Shown here: piece after piece, positions 47,401 to 57,477 of the stretch | Layout of the letters: the number at the start of each line of letters is the position of its first letter | How positions within the stretch are numbered: position 1 is the stretch's first letter | Notes under the pieces: generated by a model | What the model saw: only the letters and a program-made list of their open reading frames with translations | Told to the model about the DNA's origin: nothing | The model's database searches: none | Source of the DNA: Corella eumyota | Lineage: Eukaryota; Chordata; Ascidiacea; Phlebobranchia; Corellidae | Assembly: GCA_963082875.1 (NCBI GenBank) | Contig: OY720097.1 | Location: 19,104,501 to 19,168,500, forward strand | Direction: 5' to 3' | DNA: 64,000 bases | Position numbers and translations under genes: made by a program

Positions 47401-49386
47401 GAAGTGTTGGTATTTAATTATACACATTGAAAATTATAACGTTATTTAAAACAATACAATAAAATAGGCACTTTAAATTTGAGCATATGTAAGGACCTTT
47501 TAATCTCATTTTTTATTAATTTTGTTTAGCTACTGGATGAGTGAGTCTTTTCAGCAGATTTATGGATATGAAATTACTGATAACCATCTACCTGTTGAAG
47601 CCCCACCTGCCTATAAAATCACTTACCCAGAACAAGTTTTTGTAGATGAAAAGGTAAAATTAGTGTTTTTTCTAAAATTCTTGATTGTATTGTAAAATAT
47701 GGTTGAAAGTTATAAACTGGCATCCCAGATTTACTGCTATTTTTTAATATATATTTATTTAACCTTGATATAAAAAAGTCAACTTCATGACCTTAAGATA
47801 GAGTAATGTCAGTTATCCTGACTGAGTCTCAAGTTGCCATTGGCAGTTTGGGATATTATAGAATATAATTGGCCGATAATTGAGCTGTTATTAAAGTATT
47901 GGCTAAGCAGGAGTTTATACCAAATACCGAGCCTTATTTTAGAGCGCTACAGCATGGGAGCGGTAAGGTTCAAACCAAGGACCATATGTTATGTTATTGT
48001 AATATCAAATTCACTCTGTCACGATTTTTATTATTTTAAGAAACCCTGGATCAAAACTGACAGAAAAAGAAATGGGTACAACCTTTTCTCTTCAAGTAGC
48101 ACTGTCCAATCTAATGATGATCTTGAAAGTTTAACAAGCCAGTCTACTGTGTCTGATAATTCACAATTTGTTGCTAGAGATGTACGCTACAAACCTCAAA
48201 ATAACATGGTAGGTAACTTTTTTATTTTCCAATTAAATCCTTTCAATTAAATTCTTAAATAAAAAATGCTTTAACTTATATTTCTTATTATAGTTAGAGA
48301 ATTAACTTGGTAACTTTTTTGGGGCAATTGTTTTAAATAAATTCTTTAAAGTTGTGTGTTTTTTTAGGTATTTAATAATATTGGTCTACCAATAAAGTTA
48401 CCCTGTATAAGCAGTATTTATTTTTGCCATTTTATGGATCATTGACCCTAATAACAGATAATTAAACCTAAGAAGGGGGTTTGGTTTTTGTGAAAATTCA
48501 AGCACAAAAAGCCAATTGTGGCTAATAAATCTTACCAAACTTTTTCTATTCATTATTTATGTGTTTTAAATTTTTTTTTTTATTAAATTTTAAATTTTTT
48601 TTATTAAATTTTAAATAAGACAATTTTTACTTTTTTATTTTAAATTTTAAGGTCCAATCTGAACAAGCTGTGTTCAATGGAGCAAATAAAGATGAAAAAA
48701 ATGATGACACCTCATCCGAACACAGCCAATCAACTGACTCAACTCTCACAAATGATTCTCCCGTTGTTATTGAAGATGATAATAATTGGTGCAGAAATTA
48801 TCAGTCCTCTTCTTCAAGTAATTGTTCAATTTTTATAACAAACTGTGTTATTGCTTAGTTAAGTTATTTTATTATGTTTAGTTTACAAACCATGCGTTTA
48901 TGCTACTTAAATTCAGATTTTTTTTTGTTTGCAGGTATATCATCAAGTAGTCAAGTTAGAAGACCTACCATACCATCACGATTAACTGCAGTAATAGATA
49001 CTTCTAAATACTAAGCCCATAAACTGGTATTTAATTAAAAAGTCTTATGCATTAAAGTAATTTGTTTTATATTTGCAGAGATATCCTCGGACCCTTGCTG
49101 CAAACTTTAATATTAATTTGGCAGAAAACAGGCAACCAACATTGTTAGATTCGGGTAAATATTATATATATATATAATGGTTTGGTAAAAAAAAAACTTT
49201 TCTTGCATGAACAAAGTGATTACCAAGTTTTAATGGATAGATTTTCCTCCGCTGTCTGCCAACCCAGTTACCCATGGCCATAGTTCATCAAATAATTCAA
49301 CTTATGCTAGTTCTATAACATCGGGGGTCAGTAATCTTGATGTTGGTAGAGGAAGAGGGTTGAATCGATATTTAAGAAAATATTAA
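44450..49386 (+). CDS. MAEL: Maelstrom (MAEL), HMG-box and MAEL-domain piRNA-pathway protein, 14 exons
   Basis: Exons: 44450-44623, 45023-45136, 45290-45374, 45605-45754, 46126-46301, 46767-46821, 47010-47154, 47347-47409, 47530-47653, 48041-48208, 48652-48817, 48935-48990, 49079-49154, 49241-49386; 1,698 bp, 565 residues. An HMG box spans about 17-95 (APRNAFSFYLDD). The MAEL domain, an RNase-H-like fold, follows from about 125, with its metal motif ending FHDKLECVHC (H304, C309, C312). The Ser-rich tail ends GRGRGLNRYLRKY, as in other MAEL proteins. MAEL acts in nuage and the nucleus in piRNA-guided transposon silencing and is needed for germline development. Intron 7 uses a GC donor (ACCAG|GCAATA), which is required to keep the frame. 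Three SINE copies or fragments lie in its introns. If intron 12 were retained, the protein would end seven codons later. Confidence 0.95.
44648..44698 (-). mobile_element. SINE family A fragment
   Basis: Only part of the 3' module survives ('cttaaacatagagtaacat'). It lies in MAEL intron 1. Confidence 0.5.
45917..45936. repeat. (TA)n microsatellite
   Basis: About ten TA units in MAEL intron 4. Confidence 0.85.
46369..46652 (+). mobile_element. tRNA-derived SINE (family A), best full-length copy
   Basis: The tRNA-like head ('tgtagtggtaagaacacttg') has a B-box-like 'cgttcaatccccac'. A body with 'ctgctgagtcagcac' and 'aactcgagactgggtcgg' follows, then the stem-loop GAGTAACTGATGTTACTC and an A-rich tail. 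It lies in MAEL intron 5, sense to the gene. Confidence 0.9.
47757..47995 (-). mobile_element. tRNA-derived SINE (family A), head-truncated
   Basis: A minus-strand copy in MAEL intron 9, ending about 45 bp before exon 10. The 3' module at the left end has diverged ('gagtaatgtcagttatcctg'). Confidence 0.8.
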
Positions 49387-49939
49387 TAGGATGTTCTTGT
49401 GTAAAACTAACATATACTTTTTTATAATAATGAAAGCTTTGGTACAAGTATTATTAAGTATTGCTGAATTTGTAAAAATAATGTTTTTAAGACTTTTTGC
49501 TGGGTACTTTTTTTGTTCAAAGTTTATTTTAAGTACTTTTTGTTGGTAAACTGTTATTTGTTTAACAGTCATATGTTGTACAGTATGGTTTAAAAGTGCT
49601 CTGTGTAAACAGCTGCAAATTTTGATTTTCTATTCAAGATTATTTTCAAAAGTGTGGCCTGCCACTTTAGACTGTTTTAATTCAAACAGGCAGTGATCCA
49701 ATTTCATTTCCTTCAATGTTTTTCCTTACTTAGCTGTGCGTTAAGTAAATGTTGTGGTGCAGTGTTTTTAATCCAGTATTTTTGTATACACAGTGTTATA
49801 ACTTTTGTGTTCTTTTAGCAAAAACCTTTTTTTAAACCTCACTTTCACGATCTTGCCGATAGTAGTGATTTGTTTTTTTATTATTTCCACTGTCATTTTC
49901 ATATTTCATTCAAGTTTTTGTGTATTCGCCATTTTATAA

Positions 49940-49967
49940 AATAAAATTGGGTGTTCTTTGCAATAAA
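49940..49967 (+). promoter_or_regulatory. MAEL poly(A) signals
   Basis: AATAAA at 49940-49945 and again at 49962-49967, about 555-580 bp past the MAEL stop. The sequence between the stop and these signals has no other feature and is the likely 3' UTR. Confidence 0.6.
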
Positions 49968-50282
49968 AAAACCTTTATTATTTTTAAATACCCATTTAAT
50001 AATTGCCATTACTTTGAATTTAGACGCTTATCATAAAGCTCTAAATCAGGGTAATTATTTAATTATATTATTAAAATGTAGAACAAAAGAATTAAACTCG
50101 AAATAGGTCAAATAGAATAAAATGATATAATCCAAAACAAAGGATATTCCCTGCAGGCGTCCATCCTAGTTATTTGGATAATAGAGAAAAGAAAAAGGGA
50201 ATTTCGTGAATGTAAACAATAAATACTAGGACTAAACCAAGTGTGACAAAACAGTTTTATTTGGCGCAATTCTAACCAGAGC

Positions 50283-50481
50283 TTGAGTAAAAATTTGAGC
50301 TTTTAACTTTACGCGGGAAATTCGATCAAACCGCCTTTGTTTGAAGAGTCCTCTACGCCCGCTGATTGGCTGAAATTTCTGTGACGTAGTTCTCTAAGAG
50401 ACAAACGTTTTTTTCCGGTCAGGTGACGCGTCATTCAACTTACGCGCAATTCACGGAGAGACTAGTTTGACTAAAGACAAA
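50283..50481 (+). promoter_or_regulatory. H2A.Z promoter region
   Basis: The stretch just upstream of the start holds GCGGGAAA (50313-50320, E2F-type), an inverted CCAAT box in 'ctgattggctg' (near 50360), and CRE-like 'gtgacgtag' (near 50381). CpG content is higher than in the flanks. No TATA box is apparent. These elements suit a broadly expressed, growth-linked histone-variant gene; use is inferred. Confidence 0.5.
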
Positions 50482-51816
50482 ATGGTGAGTTTATATCTGC
50501 AAATTTCGTTAGTAAATTGAAACCATCCACTGTAAAACCCACCATAATTAGTTTCTGTATAATATTAGGATAACGGGCATAGGTTTTGTTTAAGGTAAAA
50601 TTGTAAATTAGCTTGGTAATTTTGAAATCAATTTTGTTTTTAATTTAGCTTTTTTACTGCGCAGCTCGCTTGTTTATTCAACTGCGCAGAAAATCAAGGC
50701 GTTGTTTTTTGTAGCATTAGAAACCAGCCTAAATGAATATTTCAGTCTAAAAACGAATGGTTAGGACAGTTTTAATTTTATTTACAATATACTAAAAGTG
50801 TTATGCAACTTTTAGGCAGGAGGTAAAGCTGGTAAAGATTCTGGAAAAGCAAAGGCAAAAGCCATTTCTCGATCGGCGCGAGCTGGTTTACAAGTAAGTT
50901 CAATTTCTTGCTTTTTATCGGGATTTAAAGTTATTTTGTGGATATTTTTGTTATTGCGATTGTCTAGCTAAGTGGTTTTTGCTTTTGTCAGATTATTTTT
51001 GTAATTTTTAAAACTTTTCTCGTTTTGAAATTCAAAATGGCCGCCAAACTGTTCACAAATGATGATTAACTCCTTCAAAGTTCTATGAAAATATTGTTTT
51101 TTTGATTCAAACATTATAAAAACTGATGTGACAGACTGACAGAATTAATTTTTAAAACAATTTATTTTAAATTTATTTTTTTAAATTTTAACAAATATTT
51201 TTGGTTTAGTTCCCTGTGGGTCGTATCCACAGACATCTTAAAAGTCGAACAACTTCTCATGGAAGAGTTGGAGCGACTGCTGCAGTTTACAGCGCAGCTA
51301 TTCTCGAATATCTGACCGCTGAGGTAGTTTTTAAATTTTTTGTGTATTTATAAACTAATAGTTAATTCTTATAAAACAATTTAAACTAAAAAAGCGTTAA
51401 ATATGATTTATTTTTTTCTGAAATAATAACTTTGAATGTTTTTAGGTTTTGGAGTTGGCAGGAAATGCCAGCAAGGACTTGAAAGTAAAGAGGATCACTC
51501 CTCGTCATTTACAGTTGGCCATCCGAGGAGATGAAGAATTAGATTCGCTCATCAAAGCAACCATCGCTGGAGGAGGTAAATTCAAATTTTTTCGAGTTTA
51601 TTTTTCATCTTATATTGCGTTTTAAAGTTTTGCTGTTAAAAATATTGTGTTCCGCTATTTTTGTACCAACTTTGTATTACGTGTACATTTATTAAAGCTG
51701 AACTTTGATTTTTAGAGTTTTGTCATCTTTTAATTTAAACAATTTTTATTTTAGGTGTTATTCCACATATTCACAAATCTCTCATCGGAAAGAAGGGCCA
51801 ACAAAAAGCCCCATGA
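50482..51816 (+). CDS. H2AZ: Histone H2A.Z variant, 5 exons
   Basis: Exons: 50482-50484, 50816-50893, 51210-51323, 51446-51575, 51755-51816; 387 bp, 128 residues, the usual H2A.Z length. The sequence is almost identical to human H2A.Z from [15 protein letters not shown] through the acidic-patch and docking region ([19 protein letters not shown], then [16 protein letters not shown]). Differences are confined to the N-terminal tail ([13 protein letters not shown]) and the last two residues (AP instead of TV). H2A.Z replaces H2A in nucleosomes at promoters and regulatory DNA through SRCAP/p400. Exon 1 carries only the ATG, directly followed by the donor GTGAGT. Introns, an AATAAA at 52306, and no replication-type histone 3' hairpin seen mark it as a replication-independent gene. 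Confidence 0.98.
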
Positions 51817-52305
51817 AAGCCTTAACGACCCCCTGTCTAGTTGCCTGAAATTTTAAGAACGTTTGAAAGATCTAATTAGTGTAACAAAAGCAGTATGCTG
51901 CAGGTCAAAAACTTTAGATGGGAATTAATTTTAATTCAACGTGAATTTTTGAACTGCCATTTGTATATATATAAATGTATTGTTAAAGCAACTCAAATTT
52001 TAATTTTTGAAGCAACTATTACCTCTGCATTATTAACTTTGCGTTAGGTTTAAGGTTACTCGATAATCTCTAGTTAATTTTTCATTTTATGTTGGGCCCC
52101 AAGTCTCATTTATTACTTAGCAACATATTTGTTGAATATTTTCTATAAAGATTGTTTGTACCCATTGGAGTAATACACTGATTTTATTTTACTTGTTGTG
52201 TAGAACTTTAGTTTTATATCTGTAGCTTATTAGACATTTTGCTATATCTTGGCTTATACCAAATAATTTGTATTGCGTGTAATACACTACAAATAGACTG
52301 ACTTC

Positions 52306-52373
52306 AATAAAATATCATGTTCGTTTTATTAATAAATTTTTATATTGAGCCAGTTCAGATAAGGCATTTTATT
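52306..52373. promoter_or_regulatory. Interleaved poly(A) signals of convergent H2A.Z (+) and SETD6 (-)
   Basis: Plus-strand AATAAA at 52306-52311 lies 490 bp past the H2A.Z stop. Minus-strand AATAAA lies at 52325-52330 and 52368-52373, 87-135 bp past the SETD6 stop. The two mRNAs probably abut or overlap by a few bases. Confidence 0.6.
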
Positions 52374-52459
52374 AAAGTGATTTATACCAAATTACAGATT
52401 CCCCTTGCACCATTTTTTTAACAACAATATTAAAAATAACTTTGGATTTTGCACATATT

Positions 52460-54874
52460 TTATTGTGTTGCAGTTTTTAGCAAATCCAATAACCTTAGTT
52501 GTCCATGAACTAATTGTTTAGCTCTGGTATATCTACTTTCTATTAATTCCGAATTTGGGCACTTTTCATTTTTAAAATTAAAATAGTTTTTATAAGTTTG
52601 AACTGCTGCAGCATTAAACAGTTTTCTGACAGATTTGGGCATTTTTGTGATGGTTTTAAATTGAAAAGTAACAAACATTTCCGAATCTGATAAATTTGAA
52701 TCGTCAGAATTTTCAGAATCGGAATCTTCATTTTCTTGAAAATCGGAAAATTCTTTTTCTGTCATGGGTAAAACTTTACTTAGATCTTTGAACAAAGTTG
52801 AACTTAAAACTCCATTTTCATTAAATGTGAGGACATCTTCTGGTTCTATGTCCACTAAAAAAGTTAATGTTATCAAAAACACCACAATAGTATAAAAACT
52901 ATTTAGTAAAAAATTAAAAACTTTGTTCTAAAACGTTTATACTTTTTGGTTTTGACAACCAGTTATGCTATACATATTGCATTATTATTGCCACAATTAT
53001 CTCAGAATAAGTACAATAATTCTTACTTGTTTCGAGCAAATATTCTTTTTTGTCTTCTAAACAAGGAAAACAGTTATTATTTTCATCGTTGCCAGCTATT
53101 TCATAAATAGTTGAAACGGGGATGTCAACGGTATCGTAAACATTACAAGAATCCTTCTCCACAAATCCATACATCTTAAATTTTACAAGTGTTTAAATCA
53201 CATTAGAAGTTTTTTTACATATAACTAACATATGAAAAAAATAATACATATTTTATGTTAAACATTCCTTAGATTCATTTCTTTTTAAGCTTATTTTTGT
53301 ATATACGAAAAATTACAACCGACTTGTAGTAATTTGCAGTTTGGAAGTTGGCCATAAGTGTTGTAAATTTCTTCACCTTTCTTGATATTTTTAGTCGCAA
53401 TCATTTGTAAACAATCTTCCTCAAATTCAAGTTGTGCATTATTGTTTGCAACATGGTTTAACACATCAGCTAAGGGAACCTAAAATTTAGTTTTAAATAT
53501 TTAATAAATTTATTTCTAAGTAAGGTAGTCTAAAGTTTTTTGTTGGTTGCCTACCATTTTAGGTGAAGTATTATCATTTTCGCTCTTCATTGGTTCTGTA
53601 AAACTATAAGCCATAACAAAAGCAACCTAAAAATTTTATATAAATTGTTTTTACCCCAATTCTATTTCATATTTACAATTTTTTTATCACATTGAAAAAA
53701 CAATACCACTTTAAATTAAAATGTACAACTGTTAAGTACAAATCAGAATTAAATTACCATGTATTTCCATAATTGCAAATTATGAACTTTTGCATCAAAT
53801 CCAATACCCTCATTTTGTTTAATAAAGGGTAAGGCGATTTCATTATATTCCAACTCAATAGAGCAAATATCTCTCATAACAGCTTCATATGTTCCTGTAC
53901 CTAAAAGTCAGTTTTGTGAAATTATAAAAAAACAATAGTAGTAAAATAATATGTCCGAGTGTATATACACTTTTATTTTATTTTTATATCTTTATCCTCG
54001 ATGTGGCAAGGTCAAATGCGCGACCTAAGCATAGAGTAACAACAGTTACTTCAAACCAGTCTTGAATTGCCTGTGGCAGTTTTGGATATTATATAGATTA
54101 TAATTTCCTGATAATTATGCTGCTAATTGAGTGCTGGCTTAGCAGGGTTTCATACCGTTTATAGCACCTTACCTAAGGTTGCTACAGCATGAGGGCAGTG
54201 GGGATTGAACCGACGACCTCATGTGGTGTACCAAGTGTTCTTACAACAACACCACGCTGATACTTAATAATTTAAAAATTACAAAACAAATTACCCTTAA
54301 GCCATTCTAACTGATCTGTATTCCAAAACATTGGTTGATCCATGCAATTAACTGGTGGAACAAAATCCATGTAAGGTCTCCATTTCGATTCATTGCTTGT
54401 GTATTCTAACATTAAACATAGAAGTAATTTGGCCCATCCACTACCCTTTGTGGTTATTTTTGCATCTTTTAAAGCTTTGGTGATTTTACAATTACCTTCC
54501 CAAAGCAGCCCAGATCTTAAAAAATATAAAGTATAAATTTAAATTGAACAAATACCTTATTAGTTTATATTTAAAAATGGCAATTTATAAATTTAAATAT
54601 TTAACATAAATGAACAAGGGTAAAGTAAATAAAAAATATACCTTGGAACAGAAAAAATGACTTCTTCACATTTAATATCATCCTTTGCTAGCATTCCATA
54701 TCTGGCACAAGAATTTTCTTTTGTAATTTCTAGTTTACTTGATATTTCAAATCCACCTTCCTTCATCCATTTTATAAAACTTGTCAAAATTTTGTCTTCT
54801 GATTTAACTAATGTATTAGAACCGTTTAAATCAATATCTTTTTCGTCAAGTTTAGGTTTTTTAGCAGTTTCCAT
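52460..54874 (-). CDS. SETD6: SETD6-like protein-lysine N-methyltransferase, 7 exons
   Basis: Exons: 54874-54642, 54515-54295, 53900-53758, 53626-53555, 53479-53324, 53174-53027, 52854-52460; 1,368 bp, 455 residues (human 473). The SET part starts near residue 60 (ARYGMLAKDDI, then EVIFSVPR). KWRPYMDFVP and QPMFW match SETD6 in the insert region. Core SET residues are present: NH in ADVLNHVANNNA (N231, H232) and the tyrosine of IYNTYGQ (Y265). The C-terminal Rubisco-LSMT-like substrate-binding domain fills the last exon. Mammalian SETD6 monomethylates RelA Lys310 and H2A.Z Lys7. An acidic Ser/Asp/Glu-rich stretch (about residues 350-378) interrupts the C-terminal domain and is longer than I recall in vertebrates. 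The exon 5 donor (GTCGGT) is weak. A SINE sits in intron 2. Confidence 0.9.
53985..54262 (-). mobile_element. tRNA-derived SINE (family A), near full length
   Basis: A minus-strand copy in SETD6 intron 2. The right end preserves the tRNA-like head, including 'gggattgaaccgacgacctcatg' and 'caacaacaccacgctg'. The left end carries the 3' module and an AT-rich tail. Confidence 0.88.
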
Positions 54875-55072
54875 TGTTACATAAAATTTTGTTTTATGAA
54901 CCCACGTGTTGTTGTTAATAGTAACTGGAAAATGAATATCTACAAAAATTGGTCTGACTTAGGGACTGTCCCAATAATCTAGCGGGAAATTTCAATAGAA
55001 ATTGTGAGTTTTTATAGTAAGTTAAACAATTTGTAATATTAAGTTATTTACAAGTTTTTCACTGAAAAAAAA
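54875..55072. promoter_or_regulatory. Divergent promoter shared by SETD6 (-) and RAD51AP1 (+)
   Basis: The two start codons are only 198 bp apart on opposite strands. The gap holds a CACGTG box (near 54904) and GCGGGAAATTT (54982-54992), an E2F-type site. No TATA box is clear. RAD51AP1 is a cell-cycle-regulated repair gene in vertebrates, which fits an E2F site. Confidence 0.6.
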
Positions 55073-57015
55073 ATGGAAGAAAGGAAATCCAGAAGGTAAA
55101 AACACTGTATTATAATACCTAATTGAAGTTTATGATAAATAATTCAAAGAAAAAAAAGAATATTTATTTTTGACTTAAAAGTTTTAACTATCTGGCTGTC
55201 TGGCTGGCTATTCTCTTAGCATTCCAGCAATTTAGGTTTTAATTTAACTTGTAGTATCTATATTTTTAAGAAATCGAAAGAAGTTTGATTATTCAAAAAG
55301 TCATCAAAGTAATAATAGTGATGATGATTTTGTATCCAATGAACCCAGTTCAAAAAAATCAAAAAAGAAACAAACAAAAGTTGAAACAAAAAGAGAAAAT
55401 AATGTTAGTTTAAAGGCCCAAAGGTAAAAAATACATCATCTAATTTACTAAAATTTTAAACTATATTCTTAATTTATTTTTCCTTTTATTACATTTAAAC
55501 CAGGTTAATAGATAGGGAAAACATAAGATTGGAAGAAGACCTAAATCGAGCAATTCAACTTTCAATATCATCAAAAGTAAGATGTTTTTCAATAATAAAT
55601 TTTTTATTCGGAGCACATACTAATTTTATTTAAATTTACAGGAAAATACTTCACACGAAGTGGATACAAGTAAAACAGAATCAGAATCTAAAGAAAAGAA
55701 CATATTAACGAAAGAAAAAAATTCTTTAGATAAAAAAATGAATTCTGATTCACCAAAACAAAGGTAATTCTATTTTACTGCATAAGGTATTAACAAGAAA
55801 AAATCACGTTGTTATTTTTTATGTTTACAATTTTTTTGATAGTTTGTTTTATTTTTATATTTTTCATATTGTGAAAAAAGTGAAACAGTTTGCAAGGTGG
55901 AGGATATTATTGCAGAAGACAAAAACATAAATAAATCAAATGAAGATAAAGATTATGTTGAGTCAGATGTAGAAAGTGAAGAAGAAGGTAAATCTCATAC
56001 ATATATGGGAATAAAATTAAATTTTCTTATAACATAACTTTTTGTTTAAATTTTTCTTAAATAGATGATGTTTCTGACATGGGAGTAAATTCTGATGACA
56101 GTGAATTCAGTTTGGAAGAAATTAAAAAGCCGAAAAAATCAACAAAAAATAATAAAACAACACCCAAGGTTCAAAAACCTTGTTCTAAAAAAGAATATAA
56201 TACAAAAGAAATTCAAATATTGACGCCTCCTAGTAAAAACAAAGAAAACGATATTGAAAAACATAACGCATCCCTAGCACCTAAAATAGGTATGTATTTA
56301 TTTAAACCTTGTGAAATTTAATAATATGTACCAAATATAAATTTTATATTGCATATTTGGATGTTTTGTAATATACTTATTTAATAATTTTTTTAATTTT
56401 TTAGCTTCCAAGGCAAAAGTTTTAAAATCCAGGACCAATATAATAAACAACAAACCAAAAACTTTAGTGAAGCCTATAATTAAAATTAAACAACCAAGTT
56501 GGAATGCACCAGGTTAGTTAGTTTGCATTTTTTAACAAGAATCCAAATCAATGGCTATTTTATTTGTTGTTGTTCAGCCTTCATTAAATATAACATAGTT
56601 TTGGCTGTTTTTTTAACGTTAAAATACTTAATTTATATTGTACTACAGTAATGCAATATAAATAGTACCAACTTTTGCCAAGCCAAAACCCATCCGTTAG
56701 AATATCTGCCAATATGCTTATTACTATCAAAACTGCCAGAGGCTACTCGAGACTGGATCGAGGTAATTATAACCATATGTATAAGACTAAAGTCGGTCTT
56801 TTTACATCTACGATATTAATACGAAATCATTTTAGATAACTGGATTTTTCTTTAAGTATTGTTTATTACAAACAATTTTTATTATAACAGGAAAAATAGG
56901 TTCGCCAAGTTTAAAACCAACTTTAAATTCTCCTTCCCGTTCATTACGTCTTGGTCTCTCCAGAAACTCGCGTTTTAAACCTTTGCATCCTAACCTTAGC
57001 AAACAAACACCATGA
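55073..57015 (+). CDS. RAD51AP1: RAD51AP1-like homologous-recombination factor, 8 exons
   Basis: Exons: 55073-55095, 55271-55423, 55504-55576, 55642-55763, 55881-55987, 56065-56289, 56405-56512, 56891-57015; 936 bp, 311 residues (human about 335-352). The N-terminus carries the conserved SRRNRKKFDYSKS, then SDDDFVS, followed by a short helix (EEDLNRAIQLSIS). The middle is disordered and rich in Lys, Asp, Glu and Ser. Near the end is WNAPG, and the C-terminus SLRLGLSRNSRFKPLHPN is the RAD51-binding motif. RAD51AP1 binds DNA and RAD51 and stimulates strand invasion in double-strand-break repair. The acceptor of exon 5 (gtgaaaaaag) has a poor pyrimidine tract but is the only in-frame choice. A SINE fragment lies in intron 7. 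Confidence 0.9.
56725..56818 (+). mobile_element. SINE family A, 3' fragment
   Basis: Only the 3' half remains ('ggctactcgagactggatcgagg' onward), and the stem-loop is decayed. It lies in RAD51AP1 intron 7, sense to the gene. Confidence 0.6.
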
Positions 57016-57477
57016 TTTAAATTTTTTTTTTATATTTTGAATGACAATTTACACTGAGAAAAATTAGATACTACAATGAAGCCGATTGGTTTTTGTTTAA
57101 CGTAATTATAGTATATAACAGTGAAAATATATTGCAAAAAAACGATGTCTTACTACTGTTTGAGTTTATATTGGGATCAGTACATGTCATATAGTTAAAA
57201 AATGGTGATAATAGCTTTTGGATATATTGTGCATTGATATGTTGGGGCAAAACGTACAGTTATAAAACTAACTTATAAGCAAAAACACCAACACAAAATG
57301 CAATATACATTATCTTATAACCAAATAAGACGAAAAAAGTGCCAAAATGCTAAAACCATAAAAAACGAAAGTTCGTTGAGCGTTTCTTATAAGCGAAATA
57401 TTTCTGTTTCAAAGTTGTTTAACTAGAAATAATAAAAACTAAGATCGACATTGACTCAAGTATTCAATGTAGGTATT
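57016..57477. other. Convergent 3' flanks of RAD51AP1 (+) and SLC6 (-)
   Basis: 462 bp with no coding feature. A plus-strand AATAAA at 57431-57436 may end RAD51AP1. No clear minus-strand AATAAA was seen for SLC6. Confidence 0.5.
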
